A stretch of DNA of 64,000 nt from Chloroflexota bacterium. Lineage in GTDB: Bacteria > Chloroflexota > Dehalococcoidia > JACPEP01. How positions within the stretch are numbered: the stretch's first letter is position 1; every line of letters begins with the position of its first letter. A program made the position numbers and the translations under genes. The notes under the pieces were generated by a model that had not been told where the DNA came from, did no database searches, and saw nothing but the letters and a program-made list of their open reading frames with translations. The DNA lies in NCBI GenBank assembly GCA_016183425.1, contig JACPEP010000031.1, positions 1-64,000 on the forward strand. The letters run 5' to 3'. Shown piece after piece: positions 1 through 6,736 of this stretch.

Positions 1-109
1 CCCCTACAGGGGGCTACCCTATTACTCATCAGGGGTCAGGTGGGAGCCCCATTCAGGCTCAAGGGGTACTGCGTCCCCAGTCGAAGGACAGAGGGCTCCC
101 GGTGCTCCT

Positions 110-1051
110 TCACAGTATCCTACCTATTCCACTATACGTGTCGATTTCCCCCATCACCCCAATGGTTTCCTTGAGGGCAATCGCCACCTTCTGGTATTGG
201 GTAAGATCATCATAGGTCAATGTCCGGCCCTGGCGGTCCTTGAGCCACTTTTGGCATACCTGGTAGCCACCGATGTGAAAACCCCAGACTTCAGGCGTTA
301 TGCCTTCAAAATACTGGGCTTTATTGATATAGACCCGCCCATTAGCCTCATCATAAGCCACCTTCTCCACCATGTTTGAGCCGGATACGGGATAGCGGAT
401 GTTGGGGCTGTCGAGGGCGGGGGATTCCATGAGGTGCAAAGCTACCAGATCGGCCCCCTTTTGTGCCAGCGCCCGGAAGAGCCTCACATCAGAGGTAAGG
501 GGCAGCCGAGGGAAGTCTATCTTCAGGAACTCAGCGTAGCGGCTGCGGTAGGAAGGCGAGTGAAAGACGGCATAGGCGTAGTTGAAGATGTCCTCGGGGG
601 TTACGACCTCACCCCCTGGCCCCCTCTCCGTCGACGGAGAGGGGGTATTCAAGATGTCGGCTGGAGCACTGCCCATTTGCGGAGAGGGAGACACTAAGGC
701 AGTGGAGATCTGGTGCAGCACTTTATCCAGGTAGTGAAGCACCTCGTCATTGGAGAAGCGGAGCACGCGCAACCCCCGGCTCTCCAGGTACTCTCGCCGA
801 GTCTGGTCTTCCCCGTGCTGATATTGATGGATGGGTCCCTCCACCTCCACCACCAGGCCCGCCTCAGCGCAATAGAAGTCAACGATGAACCGCTCCATGC
901 TGTGCTGTCGCCTGAACTTAAAGCCCATCAACTGGCGATTGCGCAGGTGTTGCCAGAGGCGCTCCTCCGCCCCCGTTGGCTTTCTTCTCATCTGGCGGGC
1001 CAGGGGCTTGAGTCTGGCCCATAACTCTGGTGAAGTGTGCCAGCCTTTCAC
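110..1051 (-). CDS. DUF559 endonuclease-like domain joined to the displaced C-terminus of a type IIG R-M enzyme
   Basis: Two unrelated parts share one frame. Residues 1-119 look like DUF559, a VSR-like presumptive endonuclease: FRRQH, IVDFYC with Asp58, VVEVEG with Glu69, then LRVLRFSNDEVL. Residues 120-150 are a Pro/Ser-rich linker translated from a palindrome. Residues 151-313, starting TPEDIFNYAYAVF and including SRYAEFLKIDFPR, read as the C-terminal end of the upstream R-M protein, which otherwise lacks this end. The start is GTG, overlapping the upstream stop as GTGA, so translation is probably coupled. The DUF559 part is typically a stand-alone protein of about 120 residues. Whether the chimera is functional, or complements the truncated R-M protein in trans, cannot be told. 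Confidence 0.75.
   Translation of the reverse strand: MKGWHTSPELWARLKPLARQMRRKPTGAEERLWQHLRNRQLMGFKFRRQHSMERFIVDFYCAEAGLVVEVEGPIHQYQHGEDQTRREYLESRGLRVLRFSNDEVLHYLDKVLHQISTALVSPSPQMGSAPADILNTPSPSTERGPGGEVVTPEDIFNYAYAVFHSPSYRSRYAEFLKIDFPRLPLTSDVRLFRALAQKGADLVALHLMESPALDSPNIRYPVSGSNMVEKVAYDEANGRVYINKAQYFEGITPEVWGFHIGGYQVCQKWLKDRQGRTLTYDDLTQYQKVAIALKETIGVMGEIDTYSGIGRIL
620..645. repeat. Perfect 26-bp palindrome of the cccctctccg family
   Basis: The arm ccccctctccgtc is followed directly by its exact reverse complement. It is translated in frame as the TPSPSTERGPGGE linker between the DUF559 domain and the R-M C-terminal piece. The same family occurs three more times beyond the other end of the DUF559 coding region. 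Confidence 0.9.
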
Positions 1052-3825
1052 CTCATCCTCTGGCCCCCTCTCCGTCCACGGAAAGGGGGAAGGTATGGAT
1101 GGGCCTTCTGGCCCGGGTCCCCTCTCCGTCCACGGAAAGGGGGAAGGTATGGATGGGCCTTCTGGCCCGGGTCCCCTCTCCGTCCACGAAGAGGGGGAAG
1201 GTATGGATGGGCCTTCGGGATTAAGGGGTGAGGTACAAATCGCACCCCCAGCCGCCTCTCCACCTCGGCCACAAAGGCAGGGCTCAGGTTTGGGCGACGA
1301 CCGCTATCAAACTGCATCTCGCCTTCAGAGGGGTAGAGGTAGAGAGGGAAGACACTGTCAATTGTCTTGAGCGATACCGCCACATGTTCAACTGCGTGAT
1401 TGCTACAGATTACATGCTGCCAGGCCCCAATTGTTTCGACCCTACGGGGGCAAATGAGACCAAGGTTCTCCCCCGCCAGCATGTGGCGCATGACTTCGTG
1501 GCGGGTACGGGTGACAACGGTTCTGTGGTATACCACATATCGCAAATCAAACGGACGGTACAAGATCTTGGTGACGGACTCCAACGAAAGGCCATGCTTG
1601 GTAGCTAGTCGGTTGGCTTCTTCTTCGGTGAGACCGATGGTTTCTCTGTCTTGTCCCGTAACGATGCCCACGCTGTTAACAGGGAAAATATCGGTTACCT
1701 TCCATCCCCTCTCGTATTCAGGACGGAGCTCCTCCTCCCGACGGACAAAGAAATAAAAGGGGCTATCGGGCTTGAGCTCGGCCCAGTCCGTGGTGCTAAC
1801 ATCCGTTTCCGAGAGATTACGGTACTTGGCCGCACGAAGCCCCCAAAGCTCGGCGTGGTGCACTCTGGCTGGTCCCTCCGGTACCGATAGGACAGACGCC
1901 CCCGTCTGTCCTATGTTACGAACAGGCGAGGGCGCCTGTCCTACGGGTTCTTTTACAAACAAGGCAATGGCCACCCCCTGCTGGATGTCAAAGACGTTCT
2001 CGTCCTTGCCGCCGTCCGGGGCGGCCTCCCTTTTCTTGACATTGCCGTGCAGGTCGAAAATGTAAATCTCGTCAAAGGTGTTCATCAAAGACTGTCTCAT
2101 GCCGCGGAAGGTGGGGTTGTCCAGATAGGCGTGGTTGGTGATGAAGCCCAGGATGCCCTGCCCGGTGCGCTCGATGCGCCACTGCCCAAAGCGGATGAAC
2201 TTCACATAGTCGTCCTGAAGCCATTTGGGGTTTTTCTCGCCCAGGGGTTTACCGTCAACCGTCTTATACTGCTCCACCAGTTGCTTTGCCCAGGCACCCT
2301 TATTTGCCGAGTGCCCGGAATAGGGCGGATTGCCCAGCACCACCATGATGGGCTTTTCCTTCTTGATTTCAGCGGCGGCATTGGCTTCCTCGGTTATCCA
2401 CTGGGCAAAGAGGGTCTCCGAGCGCTTAATGGCTTCCTCCAGCGTGTTGGTGAGGTAGATGCCCAACCGTGGGACAGACGCCCCCGTCTGTCCTCCCCTT
2501 TGAACAGGCACCCCTGCCTGTTCTACCCTTGCCTGCCCTCCCAAATCATAGCCCGTCTCCTGCAAGAGCAGCCCCAATTTCAGATGGGCCACGGCGTAGG
2601 GAGCCATGAGCAGCTCGAAACCGAAGAGGCGGGGCAGGAGCTTCTCATCCACGTAGTCATTCCACATACCCTTTTGCCCCTGGCTGACCATCGCCTGATA
2701 AATCTCGTTCACCACCATATACAGGAAGGTGGCGGTGCCCACCGCCGGGTCAAGGATATAAATATTGGGGTCAGCCAGTCCCCGGGGTTTATTGAAACGG
2801 GTCTTCAGGAGGTAGTCAATGGAGCGCACGATGTAGGAGACCACCGGCTCCGGCGTGTAATAAACGCCGCGCATCTCCCGCACCCTGGGATCATAGTCGG
2901 CGAGAAAGGTTTCGTAGAAGTGCACCACTGGGTCTTCCCTGGCGGTGCGCTTGCCAAAGTCTCGGAGGATGGATGCCATATCTGCCTGGGCCAGCATCTC
3001 GGCCAGGTCGTCCACCAGCCAGGCGATGCGGTCGTCTAGATCGGGCCCGGCGATGTGGTTGAAGAGCTTGCGCAGAAATGGGTTGGTCTTGGGCAAGAGG
3101 TAAGCGGCATTCTGGCGGGTGAACCCCTTGCCTTCGGAGTTTGTGCCCCGGGCGGCGAAGAGGCCGTAGGCGATGGTCTGAGCATACATGTCGGCGAACT
3201 GCCCCGGGGAGAGGTCGGGAATCAGGTTATCGCGAAAGGCAGATAGCTGAGTGTGGAGGGAACCCCTTTCCCTTTCCTTTTCAAAGGCGGCGATAATAAG
3301 GTCACGGATCAGGCGTGTCCGGCGAGCCATATGCTGTGCCAGTTCTCTGGGTGTGCCAACGGCCTCGGCCCGATGGCTGAGAAAGCTGGCCAGGAGCTCG
3401 GCGACATCTTCGATTCCTACCCCATCCCCCTTGACCTTGCCGTCTTTCGCCAGCATACCCAGACGAGCCGAGAGACGCCGCTCCCCGTCCACATACCAGC
3501 GAAACTCCAGGTAATTAGTGAGGACAAGATTGGTGAGGGAATCCCGATAGCGCTTAAGCTGGTCGGTCTGCTCCACCTCGTCCAGGCTCTTGTCTATGTC
3601 CTTGGCCTCCACATAGCCGACGGTAACTGAGCCCCTGGTGATTAGGAAGTCCGGGGCGCCGCATTCGACGCGCTTGGGCTCGTTCAGGGCCATTATCTCC
3701 TGGCTGATGGATTCAAGCAGTGACTTAAGGGCAGGATAATAGGTACGCTCAGTGGCCACCCCCGCTCTCAGGTTGCCGTCAATAGCGGCTACATACTGCT
3801 GAAACGGCTTCGTTCTCTCGCTCAT
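1048..3825 (-). CDS. Type IIG/ISP-like restriction-modification enzyme, C-terminus displaced
   Basis: The N-terminal nuclease signature is PD-(D/E)XK-like: GAPDF with Asp59, then YVEAKD with Glu73 and Lys75. A helical linker follows, then an N6-adenine methyltransferase core: SAM motif I LDPAVGTATF around residues 358-367 and catalytic NPPY at 499-502. The last 60 residues are not R-M sequence but translated 54-bp repeats. The missing 163-residue end lies in the next frame downstream, beyond a DUF559 module. Two further low-complexity inserts (about residues 428-452 and 628-650, both containing GQTGASV) come from palindrome pairs. The gene probably encoded one polypeptide for cutting, methylation and target recognition; activity now is doubtful. 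Confidence 0.8.
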   Translation of the reverse strand: MSERTKPFQQYVAAIDGNLRAGVATERTYYPALKSLLESISQEIMALNEPKRVECGAPDFLITRGSVTVGYVEAKDIDKSLDEVEQTDQLKRYRDSLTNLVLTNYLEFRWYVDGERRLSARLGMLAKDGKVKGDGVGIEDVAELLASFLSHRAEAVGTPRELAQHMARRTRLIRDLIIAAFEKERERGSLHTQLSAFRDNLIPDLSPGQFADMYAQTIAYGLFAARGTNSEGKGFTRQNAAYLLPKTNPFLRKLFNHIAGPDLDDRIAWLVDDLAEMLAQADMASILRDFGKRTAREDPVVHFYETFLADYDPRVREMRGVYYTPEPVVSYIVRSIDYLLKTRFNKPRGLADPNIYILDPAVGTATFLYMVVNEIYQAMVSQGQKGMWNDYVDEKLLPRLFGFELLMAPYAVAHLKLGLLLQETGYDLGGQARVEQAGVPVQRGGQTGASVPRLGIYLTNTLEEAIKRSETLFAQWITEEANAAAEIKKEKPIMVVLGNPPYSGHSANKGAWAKQLVEQYKTVDGKPLGEKNPKWLQDDYVKFIRFGQWRIERTGQGILGFITNHAYLDNPTFRGMRQSLMNTFDEIYIFDLHGNVKKREAAPDGGKDENVFDIQQGVAIALFVKEPVGQAPSPVRNIGQTGASVLSVPEGPARVHHAELWGLRAAKYRNLSETDVSTTDWAELKPDSPFYFFVRREEELRPEYERGWKVTDIFPVNSVGIVTGQDRETIGLTEEEANRLATKHGLSLESVTKILYRPFDLRYVVYHRTVVTRTRHEVMRHMLAGENLGLICPRRVETIGAWQHVICSNHAVEHVAVSLKTIDSVFPLYLYPSEGEMQFDSGRRPNLSPAFVAEVERRLGVRFVPHPLIPKAHPYLPPLRGRRGDPGQKAHPYLPPFRGRRGDPGQKAHPYLPPFRGRRGGQRMR
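1064..1216. repeat. Three tandem 54-bp repeats, each with an imperfect palindrome
   Basis: Units begin at 1065, 1119 and 1173; the last is partial. Each holds cccctctccgtccacg followed by an imperfect reverse complement, then a conserved tail aaggtatggatgggcc. The 54-bp period is a multiple of three, and on the minus strand it is translated as a repeated 18-residue unit (KAHPYLPPFRGRRGDPGQ) that forms the foreign C-terminus of the truncated R-M protein. Confidence 0.9.
1888..1941. repeat. Pair of hairpin palindromes inside the R-M gene (copy 1)
   Basis: The first hairpin has the arm taggacagacg, loop cccc and an exact 11-bp complementary arm (1888-1913). The second (1920-1941) has gaacaggcg against cgcctgtcc with one mismatch. 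A closely related pair lies about 580 bp away in the same gene. Both are translated in frame as an extra segment that includes GQTGASV. Confidence 0.85.
2472..2523. repeat. Pair of hairpin palindromes inside the R-M gene (copy 2)
   Basis: The hairpin ggacagacg-cccc-cgtctgtcc (2472-2493) is followed by gaacaggca-cccc-tgcctgttc (2502-2523); both stems are perfect. The two-hairpin arrangement matches the copy at 1888-1941, which indicates a dispersed composite element rather than chance symmetry. Confidence 0.85.
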
Positions 3826-3889
3826 CTATGCCACCCGTGGCCCACTATAGCCATCACTCACCGGGTAGTCAACCTGTGACATCCTCCCC

Positions 3890-3919
3890 TTGACGTATTT
3901 AGAATATAAGTTCTATCAT
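3890..3919 (+). promoter_or_regulatory. Putative sigma-70 promoter of the virion island
   Basis: TTGACG and TATCAT are separated by 18 bp in the gap between the divergent R-M gene and the capsid gene. The leader behind it contains a perfect palindrome and ends in a strong aaaggagg ribosome site. Confidence 0.45.
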
Positions 3920-3939
3920 CTAGCCCAGATGAACAGGTA

Positions 3940-3961
3940 GGGGCGGTTCGCGAACCGCCCC
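3940..3961. repeat. Perfect 22-bp palindrome in the capsid-gene leader
   Basis: ggggcggttcg is followed directly by its reverse complement cgaaccgcccc. There is no T-run after it, so it is not an obvious terminator. It resembles the REP-like hairpins near 44.6-44.8 kb in layout (G-rich arm, tt/aa core, C-rich arm) and is probably a dispersed repeat transcribed in the leader. Confidence 0.75.
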
Positions 3962-4004
3962 TGCGGGACACCAAAAAATAAAACAATCAAAAAGGAGGTA
4001 AACC

Positions 4005-4895
4005 ATGGCTCTAACTCTGGCCGAGGCGGCCAAACTGTCCCAGGACACCCTCTTGACCGGGGTCATCGAAACGGTCATCTATGACAGCCCCATCCTTCAG
4101 GTGCTCCCCTTCATCGAGATCGTGGGCAATGGCCTGACCTACAACCGGGAAAACCAGGCCGCCACCGCCGCCTTCTACGACGTGGGTGACGCCTGGGCCG
4201 AGTCCACCCCTACCTTCACTCAGGTTACCGCCACCCTGAAAATCCTGGGGGGCGACGCCGACGTAGACAACTTTCTCCGCGCCACCCGCAGCAACATCCA
4301 GGACCTGGAGGCGGCCGTCATCCAGCTCAAGGCCAAGGCAGTTCAGCAAAAGTTCGACGACACCTTTATCAATGGCGATGCCACAATCGACCCTAAGGCT
4401 TTCGACGGCATCGACAAGCTGTGCTCCTCCGGCCAGACGGTGTCCATGGGCACCAACGGCGCTACCCTCACCCTGGACAAGCTGGACGAGCTCATCGACA
4501 AGATAAAGGGCGGCCGACCGGACCTCCTCCTTATGAGCAAACGCAGCCGCCGCAAGCTCACCAGCCTCAGCCGTGCCAGCGGCAGTGGCTTCCTGGAGAC
4601 GGACCGGAATCAGTTCGGCCAGATCATCCCGGTCTACAATGGCATCCCCATCGGTGTCTGCGATTGGATCTCCGATGCCAAGACAGTGGGCACCAGCACC
4701 GACTGCTCCACCGTCTACGTCATTCAGTTGGGAGAGGGTGGGGTGGCGGGTCTCACCTCTCCCGGGGGACTTCAGGTGGAGCGAGTGGGCAGCCTGGAGG
4801 CCAAGGATGCCACCCGCACCCGGGTCAAATGGTATGTGGCGGCGGCCCTTTTCAACGCCCTCAAGCTGGCCAAGCTGGTGGGGGTGCAGGACTAA
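4005..4895 (+). CDS. Phage major capsid protein, HK97-like
   Basis: A 296-residue protein that reads as a tailed-phage major capsid protein. The N-terminal helix region is LAEAAKLSQDTLLTGVIETV, followed by a conserved core of the type FDDTFINGD, PDLLLMSKRSRRKL and GIPIGVCDWI, and a C-terminal RVKWYVAAALFNALKLAKL block. No N-terminal scaffold or delta domain is present and no protease gene is adjacent, so assembly without proteolytic maturation is likely. It is the first gene of a tightly packed plus-strand series, with an excellent aaaggaggtaaacc ribosome site. The coat-protein role is a family inference from the sequence pattern. Confidence 0.75.
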   Translation: MALTLAEAAKLSQDTLLTGVIETVIYDSPILQVLPFIEIVGNGLTYNRENQAATAAFYDVGDAWAESTPTFTQVTATLKILGGDADVDNFLRATRSNIQDLEAAVIQLKAKAVQQKFDDTFINGDATIDPKAFDGIDKLCSSGQTVSMGTNGATLTLDKLDELIDKIKGGRPDLLLMSKRSRRKLTSLSRASGSGFLETDRNQFGQIIPVYNGIPIGVCDWISDAKTVGTSTDCSTVYVIQLGEGGVAGLTSPGGLQVERVGSLEAKDATRTRVKWYVAAALFNALKLAKLVGVQD

Positions 4896-4907
4896 AGGGG
4901 GGAATCA

Positions 4908-5291
4908 ATGGCCAACGTAAGGATAGACCAGAACGGAATTCCCAAGGGGCCGGTGTATGAGGGAACCGCTCCGGCGCTGCATCGCAGCGGGGTCACCAGC
5001 GTGGACGCCGCCGACCCGGGGGATGCCTCAGGCGCGGTGGACTGCCAGGGCTATGAGCAGTGCCGCTTCGATGTCACCATAACCGGGACGGCGCTGAACA
5101 GCCTGGACGTTCAGGTTCTGTTGTGGAACCCCCGCCAGTCCCTGTGGTTCGGCGGCGCCTCTAAGCGATTCACGGCCACCGGGCGCTGCGCCCTGGCGGT
5201 GCCTGATGCCCGCGGGTCTCTCCTGTATCTGAAGGTAACCGCTTTTTCGGGCACATCCTTCAGCCTAAGCGCCGACTACATCTTGAGTTAG
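4908..5291 (+). CDS. Small virion-associated protein of unknown function
   Basis: A 127-residue protein with no signal peptide or membrane segment. It is rich in beta-prone, Gly/Ala/Ser segments, compatible with a capsid decoration or head-tail joining protein. It lies 12 bp after the capsid gene with a ggggg-type ribosome site and is followed at short distance by another virion gene. I do not recognise the family; the role is inferred only from position. Confidence 0.55.
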   Translation: MANVRIDQNGIPKGPVYEGTAPALHRSGVTSVDAADPGDASGAVDCQGYEQCRFDVTITGTALNSLDVQVLLWNPRQSLWFGGASKRFTATGRCALAVPDARGSLLYLKVTAFSGTSFSLSADYILS

Positions 5292-5303
5292 AGGAGGTGG
5301 ATT

Positions 5304-5879
5304 ATGCCCCTGAGATTGGTGGGCGAGGAATACAGCGTGGTTCAGGGCCTGGATGAGCTGGGCTGGCTCAAGGAGATAACCCGCTCCGCTACCGAGGACC
5401 CGGCCCTCAAGATTGCTCAAAATGGCGCCGGCAGTGCCCTGGAGCTTTTCTTTGGTGCGGTGAAGAAGCTTCAGTTTAACGACGATGCCGCCAACGCCGG
5501 TGGCTGGCTAAGGATCTACAACGGCAACGGGACGCAAGAACTGGCCTTATATCACAACGGTAGCAATGCTGTTCTCTCGGCGACGGGTGCGCCCTTAACG
5601 TTGATTCCAGAAGCCAACTACGATGCTGTCCTTCAGGTCAGTGGCACGGGGCAAATAGACCTGAGAGCGCCCATCAAGAATAGCGGCGTGGGAGGCGAGA
5701 TCGACGGCCGGGTGGATTTTCAGGACGATGTGGTGGTGGGGGCGGGGAAACTCTTTCGTGCCGGCACCGCCGCTGCGGCGCCGGCCAGCCCCAGCGCCGG
5801 GGATATATACTTCGATACCGCCGCCGGTAAGCTCAAAGTCTACAACGGCACCACTTGGGAAACGGTGACCAGTAGCTAA
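5304..5879 (+). CDS. Virion structural protein with fibre-like C-terminal motif
   Basis: A 191-residue protein. The C-terminal part, ending SAGDIYFDTAAGKLKVYNG and TTWETV, is a short beta motif common at the ends of phage tail-fibre and appendage proteins. The middle repeats short beta strands. An aggaggtgg site lies just upstream of the ATG. It probably belongs to the virion surface or appendage; the exact role is unknown. Confidence 0.6.
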   Translation: MPLRLVGEEYSVVQGLDELGWLKEITRSATEDPALKIAQNGAGSALELFFGAVKKLQFNDDAANAGGWLRIYNGNGTQELALYHNGSNAVLSATGAPLTLIPEANYDAVLQVSGTGQIDLRAPIKNSGVGGEIDGRVDFQDDVVVGAGKLFRAGTAAAAPASPSAGDIYFDTAAGKLKVYNGTTWETVTSS

Positions 5880-5888
5880 GGGTGCGGA

Positions 5889-6146
5889 ATGGCCAAGGTA
5901 CTTTTGAGTATTGCGTCGGAAGAGCTCTATGCTCTGCGTCTGGCCCAGTTGACCGCCGAGGCGACGGCCTTGGAAGCGCGGCGGGCCCAGCACGCCTTGC
6001 GGCGTCTTACCCTGGAGCTGGAGAGAAGGTACGGCCTGGTAGGCGTGGGGGCGACCCTGGACATTCATACTGGCCTCATTAACCTCAAGGAGGAAAACTA
6101 TGGACTCAGGGCAGATGAGGGCCCGCCTGCGGCGCGACCTTCATGA
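5889..6146 (+). CDS. Small helical protein of the virion island
   Basis: An 85-residue protein, mostly helical and rich in Ala, Leu, Arg and Glu (TAEATALEARRAQHALRRL), without membrane segments. Its 3' end overlaps the next gene by 47 bp. It could be a small assembly or joining factor. I do not recognise it; being an open frame in a dense, co-directional phage operon is the main support. Confidence 0.45.
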   Translation: MAKVLLSIASEELYALRLAQLTAEATALEARRAQHALRRLTLELERRYGLVGVGATLDIHTGLINLKEENYGLRADEGPPAARPS

Positions 6147-6735
6147 CGAGGATGCTGCCAACTATCGCTGGACAGACAACGAGCTGGATCGCCATATCCA
6201 GCGCGCCGTCGCTGAGTTCAGTCTGGCGGTGCCTCTGGAGGCCACTGCCAGCTTGACCACCACGGCGGGCAGCCGGGAGCTGTCCCTAGCCTCCCTGACC
6301 GATCGGGTGGTGGTAGAGGCGGTGGAGTACCCGGTGGGCTACTATCCCCCCCGATACGTGTCTTTTAGTGTGTGGGGCGATACCCTGTCCCTCTTGGTGG
6401 ACAACGCCCCCGAGGCTGGGGAGGCGGTGAAGGTGTACTACGGGAAGCTCCATACCCTGAATGCTACTACCTCCACCATTCCGGTTCCTCTAGAGGAGGT
6501 GGTAGCCACCGGTGGGGCTGCCTATGCTGCCCTGGAGTGGGCCAGCTACGCTACCAACCGGATAAACGTAGGGGGCGCGGGGGTATGGCGGGACTACCTC
6601 ATCTGGGGGCAGGAGCTCTTGGCGGCCTTCGCCAGAGATCTGGCGAAGGCCGCCAAGAAGAACACCGTTAGGGTGCGTCAGCTCTATCGCCCCTATCAAC
6701 CCTTGCCCAGCCAGGCCACCGATTGGGGCCCTTAG
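6100..6735 (+). CDS. Phage head-tail adaptor-like protein
   Basis: A 211-residue protein beginning with an acidic/basic helix and the motif WTDNELDRHIQRAVAEFS, which is characteristic of gp6/adaptor-type head-tail connector proteins. A beta-rich centre and a second helical region (AAYAALEWASYA) follow. A strong caaggagg site precedes the ATG inside the upstream frame. Such proteins normally dock between portal and tail, but no portal gene is present here. Confidence 0.6.
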   Translation: MDSGQMRARLRRDLHDEDAANYRWTDNELDRHIQRAVAEFSLAVPLEATASLTTTAGSRELSLASLTDRVVVEAVEYPVGYYPPRYVSFSVWGDTLSLLVDNAPEAGEAVKVYYGKLHTLNATTSTIPVPLEEVVATGGAAYAALEWASYATNRINVGGAGVWRDYLIWGQELLAAFARDLAKAAKKNTVRVRQLYRPYQPLPSQATDWGP

Positions 6736-6736
6736 T

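Larger units (their letters stand above)
602..1230 (-). mobile_element. Putative DUF559-palindrome insertion module
   Basis: This segment interrupts what appears to be one R-M reading frame. The upstream protein runs normally to VRFVP (ending at 1231), and the expected continuation TPEDIF resumes at 601. Between them lie a triple 54-bp repeat containing a near-palindrome at one end, a complete DUF559 domain, and a perfect 26-bp palindrome of the same family at the other end. No target duplication or long terminal inverted repeat was seen. The boundaries are inferred from protein continuity and are good to perhaps 10-20 bp. That it moves as a unit is inference. Confidence 0.5.

Noticed and set aside
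2047-3039. Long plus-strand frame opposite the R-M gene
   Set aside because: Shadow of the minus-strand gene; no ribosome site and no recognisable motif.
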